Source: Segatella albensis DSM 11370 = JCM 12258 (GTDB lineage Bacteria > Bacteroidota > Bacteroidia > Bacteroidales > Bacteroidaceae). From it: 64,000 nt of DNA. A program made the translations under genes and the position numbers. The notes beneath the pieces are model-generated. The model was not told the origin of the DNA. It searched no databases and saw only the letters and a program-made list of their open reading frames with translations. How positions within the stretch are numbered: position 1 is the first letter of the stretch; each line of letters opens with the position of its first letter. The stretch lies in NCBI RefSeq assembly GCF_000426565.1, contig NZ_AUFP01000001.1, forward strand, positions 248,001-312,000, given 5' to 3'. Below are positions 54,933 through 63,520 of this stretch, piece by piece.

Positions 54933-55868
54933 ATGAAAGAATCTATAGAAAATAAGGCTCGGGAAAGAAGTATTTTCCGAGTTACCATTGGCGGTAGTAT
55001 TATTAATGTGGTATTGCTTGTCTTTAAGTTTACTGCCGGTGTTTTAGGTGGGTCAGCTGCAATGATTGCTGATGCTGTTCATTCGTTATCGGATTTCATA
55101 ACAGATGCTATTGTGTTAGTGTTTGTAAAACTCGGTAATAAACCCAGTGATGATAGTCATGATTATGGGCATGGCAAATATGAAACTTTGGCTACCGCTA
55201 TTATAGGAATTGCGCTTTTTGGAGTGGGAATTATGATTTGTTATAGTGGTGTTACCAAAATATGGTGGGCTATTCAGGGCAAACAGTTGCACTCGCCAGG
55301 TATGATTGCTTTGGTGGCAGCTATCGTGAGTGTGGTATTGAAAGAATGGGCGTTTGAATTTACAAATCGGGTAGGGAAGAAGGTTAATTCTCAAGCTGTT
55401 ATAGCTAATGCATGGCATCATCGTTCGGATGCTTATTCTTCTATAGGAACAGTTTTCGGTATTGGTGGTGCTATCTTGTTGGGTAATGAGTGGGCTGTTC
55501 TTGATCCACTTGCTGCCATGATAGTAAGTTTCTTTATCGTTAAGGCTGCTTATGGTCTTATCAAACAAGCTTTTGAAGAATTACTGGAAGCAAGTCTTCC
55601 TGCGTGTGTGGAATCAGAAATCGTGAAGATTGCAGAGGAGGATACCTATGTGAGTCAAATACATAATCTGCGAACACGACGTATTGGAAACTGTATTGCA
55701 ATAGAAATGCATTTGCGCATGCCGGGTGATACCTCTTTATATGAGGCTCATCAGCATGCGTCAAATATTGAGAAAAGGCTTCGGGATCGTTTCGGGAGTG
55801 GTACGCATATCAGTCTTCATATAGAACCTTTGAAAGTAAATGGTTCGTATGTGAAGCCTAAATCGTAA
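54933..55868 (+). CDS. cation diffusion facilitator family transporter (FieF-like)
   Basis: 311 residues with six hydrophobic segments. Metal-site motifs: HSLSDFITDA (HxxxD in helix 2) and AWHHRSDAYSSIG (HxxxD in helix 5); DSHDYGHGKYET is the conserved family loop. The C-terminal cytoplasmic domain, residues of about 225-305, has the ferredoxin-like fold (LRTRRIGNCIAIEMHL). It exports Zn, Fe or Mn by proton antiport; HxxxD at both helix 2 and helix 5 does not alone settle the metal. Convergent with polA. Confidence 0.95.
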   Translation: MKESIENKARERSIFRVTIGGSIINVVLLVFKFTAGVLGGSAAMIADAVHSLSDFITDAIVLVFVKLGNKPSDDSHDYGHGKYETLATAIIGIALFGVGIMICYSGVTKIWWAIQGKQLHSPGMIALVAAIVSVVLKEWAFEFTNRVGKKVNSQAVIANAWHHRSDAYSSIGTVFGIGGAILLGNEWAVLDPLAAMIVSFFIVKAAYGLIKQAFEELLEASLPACVESEIVKIAEEDTYVSQIHNLRTRRIGNCIAIEMHLRMPGDTSLYEAHQHASNIEKRLRDRFGSGTHISLHIEPLKVNGSYVKPKS

Positions 55869-55875
55869 AGCTAAG

Positions 55876-58641
55876 TTAATGTGCTTCGAGCCAGTTTTTT
55901 CCCCATCCTGCATCTGCTATGAGAGGAACATTCAGGTGATAGGCGTTTTGCATTTCTTCCAGTACGATCTTTTCTACTTTTTCCTTTTCTTCAGGGTATA
56001 CGGAGAAGTTTAATTCGTCGTGAACCTGAAGGATCATCTTACTTTGTATTCCTTCTTTGCGGAAGCGCTGCCAAATACGTATCATTGCGACTTTGATGAT
56101 ATCAGCTTCGGAACCCTGAATAGGGGCATTGATGGCATTTCGCTCGGCATATCCTCGTACGGTTCCATTATGACTGTTGATGTCTGCAAGATAACGACGT
56201 CTGCCAAAGATGGTTTCTGCATATCCTTTTTGGCGTGCAATCTCTTTGGCTTTCTCCATATATTCATGGACTTTTGGGAAAGTCTCAAAATAGTCGTGAA
56301 TCAAATCTCGAGCTTCTCCATTTGGAATCTCCATTCTTTGTGCTAATCCGTAGGTTGTGATACCATAGATGATGCCAAAGTTGGCTTGTTTGGCCTTCTT
56401 TCTTTCGCTATCGCTAACTTCTTCGATTGGCTTCTTCCATATTCTTGCTGCTGTCGTCTTATGGATGTCGAACCCTTCCTTAAAGGCCTCTATCATATTT
56501 TCATCTCCAGAGAGATGAGCCATAATGCGTAGCTCTATCTGACTGTAATCTGCTGAAAAGAATAAACATCCGTATTCAGGAATAAAGCATTTTCTAATTT
56601 CTTTTCCGTCTTCTGAACGAATAGGTATGTTCTGGAGGTTTGGATCACTTGAACTCAATCTTCCTGTAGCTGTTAATGCCTGGTTGAAAGATGTATGTAT
56701 GTGACCTGTTTGGGGATTGATAAGAGTAGGGAGGTTGTCGATATAGGTATTCAACAACTTCTTTAATCCTCTATAGTTTAGTATGTTATCAACGATCTTA
56801 TTTTTAGATCGAAGAGTTTGTAGTACTTCTTCTGAAGTGACGTACTGTCCGGTTTTAGTCTTTTTCGGTTTTTCTATGATCTTCATTTTACCGAACAGAA
56901 TTTCGCCTACTTGTTTTGGACTTGATATGTTGAATGTTTCTCCAGCTTCTTCATAGATTTCTTGTTCGTATTTAGCCATTCGTTTGTTGAAAATCTTTGA
57001 AGTCTCCTTTAGAGCATCAGTATCTAAGCATACTCCGTTTAATTCCATATCAGCTAATACAGGTACTAATGGCATCTCAATGTTCCAGAATAAATGCTCA
57101 GCATTCACTTCTTTTAGTTTTGGCTCTAAAACATGATAGAGTTTGAGAGTGACATCGGCATCTTCAGAAGCATATTCATAAATCTCTTTTGGGTCGAGGT
57201 CACGCATATTCTTCTGATTCTTTCCTTTTGGTCCTATAAGTTCTTCGATATGGATAGTCTGGTATTTTAAATATACCTCGGCCATGTAGTCCATATTATG
57301 ATGGAGTTCTGGTTGGATAAGATAATGGGCAATCATGGTATCAAACATTTTACCTTTTATCTCAACTCCATATTTTTTGAGAACTTCGTAGTCGTATTTG
57401 ATATTTTGTCCAATCTTTAAAATTTTCTCATTTTCATATATAGGTTTGAACTTATTAATGATTTCTATAGCATCTTTGTATTTTGATGGAATGGGAATAT
57501 AGAAAGCCTTATTTTCTTCTACGGAAAAACTCAAACCTACCAATTCTGCATCAACAGGGTGGGTTGATGTTGTCTCTGTGTCTAGACTGAGAATTTCTTT
57601 TGTTAATAAAAAGTCATAAAGTTTGTTTATATCTTCCTGATTATCAACAAGTTTGTATTCGTGAGGTGTGGTTTTAAGGCTCTCATAGCTTGAATTTTCG
57701 ATATCTCCTTGTCGATCGTCCGTAAATTCGGAAAAGAGATCAAGTTGCTGATTATTGTCTTTTTGCTTATTTTTGCTTTTTTTAAGTATTTTGCTTTTGA
57801 AAGACTTGAATTCTAATTCGGTAAAGATTTTATCTAATTTTTCTTCATCAGGCTCTTCAACTTTCAGGTCATCAATTTTAAATTGTTCTAAAGGGATATC
57901 TGTTTTGATGGTTGCGAGAAAATAGCTCATCTTGATATCTTCTGTTGCCTTTTCGACTTTTTCTTTCATTTTTCCTTTCAACTTGTCGGTATTTGCAAGC
58001 AGACCTTCGACCGAACCAAATTGATTAATCAATTTGGTGGCAGTCTTTTCGCCGACACCAGGACATCCTGGATAGTTGTCTGCGCTATCTCCCATCAAGG
58101 CAAGTAGATCGATGACTTGTTTTGATGACCCTATACCATATTTTTCGATGATTTCTTTTTCACCTAAAATCTCATACCCACCTCCGTGTTGTGGACGATA
58201 CATATAAACATTTGGTTTTACGAGTTGACCATAATCTTTATCGGGAGTTAGCATATATGTTTCGATACCTAATTTTCCAGTTATAGTTGCTACGGTTCCG
58301 ATGATATCGTCAGCCTCATAGCCATCTACTTGTAGAATAGGTATCTTATATGCTTTCAGTATATCTTTTATAATAGGTATAGCTGCTTTTATATCTTCTG
58401 GGGTTTCCTCTCTTTGTGCTTTATATTCAGGGAAAACTTTGTGACGGAATGTTTTTCCATGATCAAATGCGACTCCTATATAATTAGGTTTCTCTTTTGT
58501 TAATATCTCGTTTAATGTGTTGCAAAAACCTACAATTGCGGATGTATTGAATCCTTTTGAATTGATTCTTGGATTCCTGATAAGAGCATAATATGACCGG
58601 TAAATTAGCGCATATGCGTCTAAAAGAAACAATTTATCCAT
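55876..58641 (-). CDS. polA: DNA polymerase I
   Basis: 921 residues with all three domains: 5' nuclease (N terminus to about 300, with KVFPEYKAQREETPE and GYEADDIIGT), 3'-5' exonuclease with DEDD residues present (LSLDTETTS; KIGQNIKYDYEVL; YASEDADVTLKLY), and the polymerase (FSADYSQIELRIMAHL, KQANFGIIYGI, LQVHDELNF). Proofreading is therefore probably active. It fills gaps and removes RNA primers. No promoter of exact consensus was seen; TAATTTTA at 58669-58662 (minus) is nearest. Confidence 0.98.
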   Translation of the reverse strand: MDKLFLLDAYALIYRSYYALIRNPRINSKGFNTSAIVGFCNTLNEILTKEKPNYIGVAFDHGKTFRHKVFPEYKAQREETPEDIKAAIPIIKDILKAYKIPILQVDGYEADDIIGTVATITGKLGIETYMLTPDKDYGQLVKPNVYMYRPQHGGGYEILGEKEIIEKYGIGSSKQVIDLLALMGDSADNYPGCPGVGEKTATKLINQFGSVEGLLANTDKLKGKMKEKVEKATEDIKMSYFLATIKTDIPLEQFKIDDLKVEEPDEEKLDKIFTELEFKSFKSKILKKSKNKQKDNNQQLDLFSEFTDDRQGDIENSSYESLKTTPHEYKLVDNQEDINKLYDFLLTKEILSLDTETTSTHPVDAELVGLSFSVEENKAFYIPIPSKYKDAIEIINKFKPIYENEKILKIGQNIKYDYEVLKKYGVEIKGKMFDTMIAHYLIQPELHHNMDYMAEVYLKYQTIHIEELIGPKGKNQKNMRDLDPKEIYEYASEDADVTLKLYHVLEPKLKEVNAEHLFWNIEMPLVPVLADMELNGVCLDTDALKETSKIFNKRMAKYEQEIYEEAGETFNISSPKQVGEILFGKMKIIEKPKKTKTGQYVTSEEVLQTLRSKNKIVDNILNYRGLKKLLNTYIDNLPTLINPQTGHIHTSFNQALTATGRLSSSDPNLQNIPIRSEDGKEIRKCFIPEYGCLFFSADYSQIELRIMAHLSGDENMIEAFKEGFDIHKTTAARIWKKPIEEVSDSERKKAKQANFGIIYGITTYGLAQRMEIPNGEARDLIHDYFETFPKVHEYMEKAKEIARQKGYAETIFGRRRYLADINSHNGTVRGYAERNAINAPIQGSEADIIKVAMIRIWQRFRKEGIQSKMILQVHDELNFSVYPEEKEKVEKIVLEEMQNAYHLNVPLIADAGWGKNWLEAH

Positions 58642-58702
58642 AATATTTTATTTTGATTGCGTAAAATTACTAAAAAAATAGCATATTTCTCGATATTTTG
58701 AG

Positions 58703-58710
58703 TAATTTTG
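58703..58710 (+). promoter_or_regulatory. -7 element for the polyprenyl synthase gene
   Basis: TAATTTTG, exact TAnnTTTG, 17 bases before ATG 58728. This makes 58728 the likely start instead of an in-frame ATG at 58698. Confidence 0.5.
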
Positions 58711-58727
58711 TATCAAATTTGAAACGC

Positions 58728-59705
58728 ATGGATTATTTATCTCTTATTAGAAAGCCTATAGATGATGATTTAAGTGATTTTATAAATCTATTTAATCAAT
58801 CTCTTTCTCATACAAATGGCTTATTAGCTAGTGCTTTAGAGCATATTCGTAAACGTGCAGGTAAACGTATGCGCCCTATGCTTATTCTGCTAATGGCTCG
58901 AAATTTTGGTGAGATAAGTAGTTCTACTCAATATGCTGCTGTGGGTTTGGAACTTTTACATACAGCATCTCTTGTGCATGATGATGTTGTTGATGAGAGC
59001 TTGGAAAGAAGAGGACAAGCGTCTGTTAATGCTTCTTATGATAATAAAGTTGCTGTTCTTGTAGGTGACTATATTCTTTCTACAGCTTTATTATATGTCT
59101 CTAAGACTCATTCGGAAATTATCGTACGTTATCTGTCGGAGTTGGGTAGAACATTATCTAATGGTGAAATTCTACAACTTTCTAATATTCAGAATCAAGA
59201 AATTTCTGAAGAGGTTTATTATCAAATTATTAAGCGTAAAACGGCGGCTTTGTTTGAGGCTTGTTCTGCTATTGGTGCAGAAAGTGCAGGTGCTTCAGAA
59301 AAAGAAGTTGAGGCGGCGAAGAAATTTGGACAAAATCTTGGTATTATATTCCAGATCCGTGATGATATCTTCGATTATTATGATAGTAAGGAGATAGGTA
59401 AACCTACGGGAAATGATATGATAGAAGGGAAGTTGACCCTTCCTGTAATCTATGCTCTGAATTCTACAAAGAATGCTGATATGATTCAACTTGCTCGTAA
59501 GGTAAAGAATCGTACAGTTAGTCCTAAGGAAATAGCATCATTAGTTGAATTTACAAAGGCTAATGGAGGTATCGAATATGCTGATAAACGTATGTGGGAT
59601 TTCCATAAAGAATGTATTGATTTCCTTGATCTTTATGTAAAAGATAACGAAATCAAAACAGCTCTTCGAGCTTATCTTGATTTCGTTATAGAAAGAAATG
59701 TTTAA
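58728..59705 (+). CDS. polyprenyl diphosphate synthase (IspB-like)
   Basis: 325 residues from ATG 58728 (MDYLSLIRKPIDDDL). The two aspartate-rich prenyltransferase motifs are LVHDDVVDESLERRG and FQIRDDIFDYYDS; RKRAGKRMRPML near residue 47 binds pyrophosphate. The long-chain synthase makes the side chain of menaquinone; chain length cannot be read from sequence. Convergent with deoC. Confidence 0.94.
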   Translation: MDYLSLIRKPIDDDLSDFINLFNQSLSHTNGLLASALEHIRKRAGKRMRPMLILLMARNFGEISSSTQYAAVGLELLHTASLVHDDVVDESLERRGQASVNASYDNKVAVLVGDYILSTALLYVSKTHSEIIVRYLSELGRTLSNGEILQLSNIQNQEISEEVYYQIIKRKTAALFEACSAIGAESAGASEKEVEAAKKFGQNLGIIFQIRDDIFDYYDSKEIGKPTGNDMIEGKLTLPVIYALNSTKNADMIQLARKVKNRTVSPKEIASLVEFTKANGGIEYADKRMWDFHKECIDFLDLYVKDNEIKTALRAYLDFVIERNV

Positions 59706-59708
59706 GTA

Positions 59709-60659
59709 TTAGAAATACTTAATTTCTGTACCTAGAATCTCGCTTAAGAGAAGATTGGTTAATCGGCTGGTACCCATTCTGTACCAATAGTTCGTTAGCC
59801 ATTTTTCTCCTAGGACCTCTTTTACGATAGTGTATAGAATAATGGCGTCCATTACGGTGTTGATGCCTCCTGCAGGCTTAAAACCTATCTGTATGCCTGT
59901 TTTATCGTAGTATTCCTTAATGGCTTGACACATTACGTATGCGCCTTCAGGTGTTGCTCCTGCTTTTTCCTTACCAGTAGAGGTCTTGATATAGTCGGCT
60001 CCTGCATACATGGATAGTAATGCTGCTTTCTTGATGTTGCTTAAATTCTTTAGGTCACATGTCTCCAGAATAACCTTCATAGGTACTTCTCCGCATGCTT
60101 CCTTAAGTTCATGTATATCATCACATGTACCTTCATAATCTCCACTTAAGAATTTACCTACAGGTAATACAATATCTATGTTTGTAGCACCATCGGCAAC
60201 AGCTAGAGAGGTCTCTGCAACTTTTACTTCCATGCGACTTTGTGATGAAGGGAAATTGCCTGTTACGTTGGTTATTTCCACTCCATCTACCTCCAATGTC
60301 TTTGCTATTAATTCTGTAAAGGTAGGGTAGGCACAAATTGCTGCAACATGTGGCAGGTCTGGATAATCCTTGTCAAAACTGTTTACCTTCTCTGTAAGTG
60401 CCAGAATTTCTTCTTCTGTATCGGTTGTATGAAGTGAAGTTAATTCAACGCTACCAAGAAGGAATTTCTTGACTTCCAAGTTGTCATTCTCAGGAACTTT
60501 TTCTGTTATGATTTTCTTAACAGCATCTTTGATTTCCTGTTCATTGATTTCTGTGTTATACAGATCCAGAGCCTGTTCGTATTTGCTTTTTTCCTCTTTT
60601 TTCCCTTTGTTCTGTTCGTTTTCAATATCGTTCAGAACTGTGTCTTTGATACTTGCCAT
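59709..60659 (-). CDS. deoC: deoxyribose-phosphate aldolase
   Basis: 316 residues from ATG 60659 (MASIKDTVLNDIENEQ); a longer frame adds an unlikely basic N terminus. Schiff-base Lys in DYIKTSTGKEK, second conserved Lys in IGFKPAGGI, and AICAYPTF at the first strand. It cleaves 2-deoxyribose 5-phosphate into acetaldehyde and glyceraldehyde 3-phosphate. About 55 residues longer than the E. coli enzyme at the N terminus (charged, helical). Seven bases after the mazG-like gene. Confidence 0.95.
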   Translation of the reverse strand: MASIKDTVLNDIENEQNKGKKEEKSKYEQALDLYNTEINEQEIKDAVKKIITEKVPENDNLEVKKFLLGSVELTSLHTTDTEEEILALTEKVNSFDKDYPDLPHVAAICAYPTFTELIAKTLEVDGVEITNVTGNFPSSQSRMEVKVAETSLAVADGATNIDIVLPVGKFLSGDYEGTCDDIHELKEACGEVPMKVILETCDLKNLSNIKKAALLSMYAGADYIKTSTGKEKAGATPEGAYVMCQAIKEYYDKTGIQIGFKPAGGINTVMDAIILYTIVKEVLGEKWLTNYWYRMGTSRLTNLLLSEILGTEIKYF

Positions 60660-60666
60660 ATGATTC

Positions 60667-61002
60667 TTATTTTTGTAATTTTTTGTTGTTTTTATGTCGA
60701 GTGTAATCTCTTTTAGTCTTCTTTTCAAAACTTTTTTTTAGTTCTTCCGTGATGTCAATATTTGTTTGGTTTGCTATGCACATTAGAACCCAGAAAATGT
60801 CTGCGATTTCTTCTCCTATGTTGTCTTTCTCACCTTCTTTGAAGCTTTGATCTCCATATTTTCGTGCCATAATTCTTGCCAGTTCTCCTACCTCCTCTGT
60901 GAGGCAAGCCATGTTGGTTAGTTCTGAGAAATATCTAACGCCATATTCTTTTATCCATTGGTCTACAGCTTCTTGGGCTTGCTTGATAGTGATTTCTTTC
61001 AT
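60667..61002 (-). CDS. MazG-like nucleotide pyrophosphohydrolase
   Basis: 111 residues, one all-alpha NTP-PPase domain. The metal-binding pattern is present: EEVGELARIMARKYGD (ExxE) and EEIADIFWVLMCIAN (ExxD). It hydrolyses nucleoside triphosphates, probably as house-cleaning of non-canonical nucleotides. In the dtd-mazG-deoC unit, 67 bases after dtd. Confidence 0.93.
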   Translation of the reverse strand: MKEITIKQAQEAVDQWIKEYGVRYFSELTNMACLTEEVGELARIMARKYGDQSFKEGEKDNIGEEIADIFWVLMCIANQTNIDITEELKKSFEKKTKRDYTRHKNNKKLQK

Positions 61003-61069
61003 GTATTATTACTTTATGATTATCAAAATGTAAATAATATGGAATTTCCGAAGAATTGAAAATGGATTA

Positions 61070-61522
61070 TCATTCTTTATTTTTAGTATCCATGCATATT
61101 GTAACGGGACCGTCGTTGAGTAATTCTACTTTCATGTCTGCTCCAAATTCGCCGGTGTATACTTGTTTACCCATAGCTTGAGAGAGTGCTTCGCAGAAGC
61201 GTTCGTAGAGTGGAATAGAGATGTCGTGTGAGGCAGCTCTGATCCAACTAGGTCTATTCCCTTTTTTATAACTTGCCATGAGTGTAAATTGGCTTACGAC
61301 AAGTATTTCTCCGTCTACCTTCTGGATAGAAAGATTCATGATGCCATTTTCGTCATCAAACACCCTCAGGTTTACTATTTTTTTTACAAGCCAATTAATA
61401 TCCTCTTCTGTATCGCTGCTTTCTATCCCAAGTAGAATCAGAAATCCTTTGGATATCTTACTTTTAACTGTATTGTTTATTGTGACTGATGCTTTTGAAA
61501 CTCGCTGTAATACAATCCTCAT
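61070..61522 (-). CDS. dtd: D-aminoacyl-tRNA deacylase
   Basis: 150 residues. The active-site motifs are SQFTLMASYKKGNRPSW (cross-subunit) and NDGPVTICMD (NxGPVT). It removes D-amino acids mischarged on tRNA. First gene of a leftward unit with the mazG-like and deoC genes. Confidence 0.97.
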   Translation of the reverse strand: MRIVLQRVSKASVTINNTVKSKISKGFLILLGIESSDTEEDINWLVKKIVNLRVFDDENGIMNLSIQKVDGEILVVSQFTLMASYKKGNRPSWIRAASHDISIPLYERFCEALSQAMGKQVYTGEFGADMKVELLNDGPVTICMDTKNKE

Positions 61523-61543
61523 GTTTTATATGTTATAACTTAG

Positions 61544-61551
61544 CAAAGGTA
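61544..61551 (-). promoter_or_regulatory. -7 element for the dtd-mazG-deoC unit
   Basis: Minus-strand TACCTTTG followed by CTAAG, exact TAnnTTTG, 22 bases before ATG 61522. It overlaps the 3' flank of uvrC, so uvrC and dtd are probably separate units. Confidence 0.55.
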
Positions 61552-61563
61552 CATTATTTATTT

Positions 61564-63405
61564 TTATTTTCCAACTTTTAATTTAAAATATTCTTTGATT
61601 ATAGCAGCCTTTGATGGACCAATTGTGTCCGTAAGATCTTGATAACCAGCGCTTTGTATACCTTTGACGGACTTGAATTTCTTGATTAGAAGTTCTTTCG
61701 TTTTCGGTCCAATCCCTTTAATATCATCAAGTTCACTATGAAGAGCATGCTTGCTTCTCTTGTCTCTATGGAATGTTATGGCATATCGATGTACTTCGTC
61801 TTGTATTTGTGTTAGAACTTTGAATAGTTCACTTTTTATATCTATTCCAATAGTTTGTGGAGGCCACCCATATAATAGTTCATTGGTTCTGTGCTTATCA
61901 TTTTTAGCAAGACCGGCGATTGGTATGTTTAGGCCTAATTCTCCTTCAACAACAGCTCTTACAACATCCATTTGACCAATGCCTCCATCTGTTATAATAA
62001 GGTCGGGTAAAGTTCCCCCTTCTTCCAGAATTCTTGTATATCTTCTCCTCACGACTTCTTTCATACTTGCATAGTCATCAGGGCCTTCAACGGTTTTGAT
62101 ATTGTATTTCCGATAATCCTTTTTGGAAGGCTTCATACCTTTGTATACAATACATCCTGCTACGGCATCTTTACCTGATATGTTAGAGTTGTCAAAGCAC
62201 TCTATCTGGAATGGCATTTTGCTTAACTTCAATTTGTTTTGAAGTTCTTTCATTAATCTTGTTTGCTTCTGTTCTGGATTTAGTTTTTCAGCCTGTTTTA
62301 GCCTATCAAATTTATATTGTTTTCCATTCATTTCAGATAAGTCTAACAGATGTTTTTTGTCGCCTCTTTGCGGTACAAAGAACTCGGCATCTTTGATCTT
62401 CCAGTCTATATAGAAAGGTACAAGTATCTCTTTGGCTGTACTCTTAAATCTTTCTCGAATCTCTGGTATGGCGGTTATCAGTAGTTCTTCATCACTTTCA
62501 TTTAGCTTTCTCTTATATTCGTAAGTAAAACTCTGGTTTATTGTTCCGTTCTTAACATGGATATAGTTGATGTAAGCATTATTGTTGTTGTCATCATCAA
62601 CGATGGTGAATATATCTTCTTCTTTTATCGTAAAACTAACAACTTCGCTCTTGGCAACGAAATCTTGTAGTATTAGGTATTTCTTTTTAATTTCTTCTGC
62701 AACTTCAAATTTGAGCAACTCTGCATTTTTAAGCATAATCTTATAAAGAAGATTGCTGACATTCCTCGTGTTACCTTCGAGAATCTCTCGGGATTGCTTT
62801 ATGTTCTCTTGATAATCTTCGTAGCTTATTTTATTAATGCATGGAGCATAACAGTTGTGGATATGATATTCCAGACAAGGCTTATATTTTCCTTGTTTGA
62901 CGCCTTCTTTGGTTATGGTCATTCTGCATGTCCGAGGCTTATATATTTTTTTGATGAGCTCCAATACCTGATACATGGCTGTGATATGTGGATATGGGCC
63001 ATAGTATGAGCCATATTTTTTATTTATGCTTCTCGTCTTGAAAATTCTTGGAAAATATTCGTTTGTAATACATATGCTAGGGTATGTTTTTCCATCTTTT
63101 AAAAGCACATTGTATTTAGGCTTATATTTCTTTATTAATGCGTTTTCCAGTAACAAAGCATCCTCTTCTGTGTTTACCACGCTATATGATATGTCTCTTA
63201 TCTTCGATACTAACACCTTTGTTTTAAATCTATCTACTTCTTTGTGAAAGTATGAAGAAACTCTCTTTTTTAGATTTTTTGCTTTGCCTACATATATAAT
63301 GTTATGATTCTCGTCATAGTATTGATAGCTTCCTGGCTTCTCTGGCATATTCAACACTATGTTTTTTAGATAAGCATTTAACTGTTCTTTTTCTTGCTTG
63401 TTCAT
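61564..63405 (-). CDS. uvrC: excinuclease ABC subunit C
   Basis: 613 residues. N-terminal GIY-YIG nuclease (PGSYQYYDENHNIIYVGKAKNLKKR), a UvrBC-interacting region in the middle, the RNase H-like second nuclease (IECFDNSNISG, LIITDGGIGQMDVV) and C-terminal helix-hairpin-helix pair (IKGIGPKTKELLIKKF). The first motif is GSY instead of GIY, common in UvrC. It makes both incisions in nucleotide excision repair. The upstream intergenic region holds a parS-like site. Confidence 0.97.
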   Translation of the reverse strand: MNKQEKEQLNAYLKNIVLNMPEKPGSYQYYDENHNIIYVGKAKNLKKRVSSYFHKEVDRFKTKVLVSKIRDISYSVVNTEEDALLLENALIKKYKPKYNVLLKDGKTYPSICITNEYFPRIFKTRSINKKYGSYYGPYPHITAMYQVLELIKKIYKPRTCRMTITKEGVKQGKYKPCLEYHIHNCYAPCINKISYEDYQENIKQSREILEGNTRNVSNLLYKIMLKNAELLKFEVAEEIKKKYLILQDFVAKSEVVSFTIKEEDIFTIVDDDNNNNAYINYIHVKNGTINQSFTYEYKRKLNESDEELLITAIPEIRERFKSTAKEILVPFYIDWKIKDAEFFVPQRGDKKHLLDLSEMNGKQYKFDRLKQAEKLNPEQKQTRLMKELQNKLKLSKMPFQIECFDNSNISGKDAVAGCIVYKGMKPSKKDYRKYNIKTVEGPDDYASMKEVVRRRYTRILEEGGTLPDLIITDGGIGQMDVVRAVVEGELGLNIPIAGLAKNDKHRTNELLYGWPPQTIGIDIKSELFKVLTQIQDEVHRYAITFHRDKRSKHALHSELDDIKGIGPKTKELLIKKFKSVKGIQSAGYQDLTDTIGPSKAAIIKEYFKLKVGK

Positions 63406-63444
63406 ACGCTTTCTCCTTTGTTTATAGGCATTTATGAGAATGTG

Positions 63445-63460
63445 TGTTTCACGTGAAACG
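63445..63460. other. parS-like centromere site (ParB binding)
   Basis: TGTTTCACGTGAAACG matches the conserved bacterial parS palindrome TGTTTCACGTGAAACA at 15 of 16 positions. It lies in non-coding DNA between uvrC and the apt terminator, where no protein-coding pressure would keep it. Chromosomal parS sites cluster near the replication origin, which fits the DnaA-box cluster 30 kb to the left. parA/parB are not in the window. Confidence 0.8.
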
Positions 63461-63476
63461 CGTTAAATAATAAAGA

Positions 63477-63503
63477 GGAATATAGGTATGACACCTATAT
63501 TCC
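63477..63503 (-). terminator. terminator after apt
   Basis: A perfect 11-bp stem (GGAATATAGGT, 63477-63487, with ACCTATATTCC, 63493-63503) and 5-base loop. On the minus strand it is followed by TCTTTATTATTT. It lies between the apt stop and the parS site. Confidence 0.75.
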
Positions 63504-63520
63504 CCTTCTGTATGTTGATA

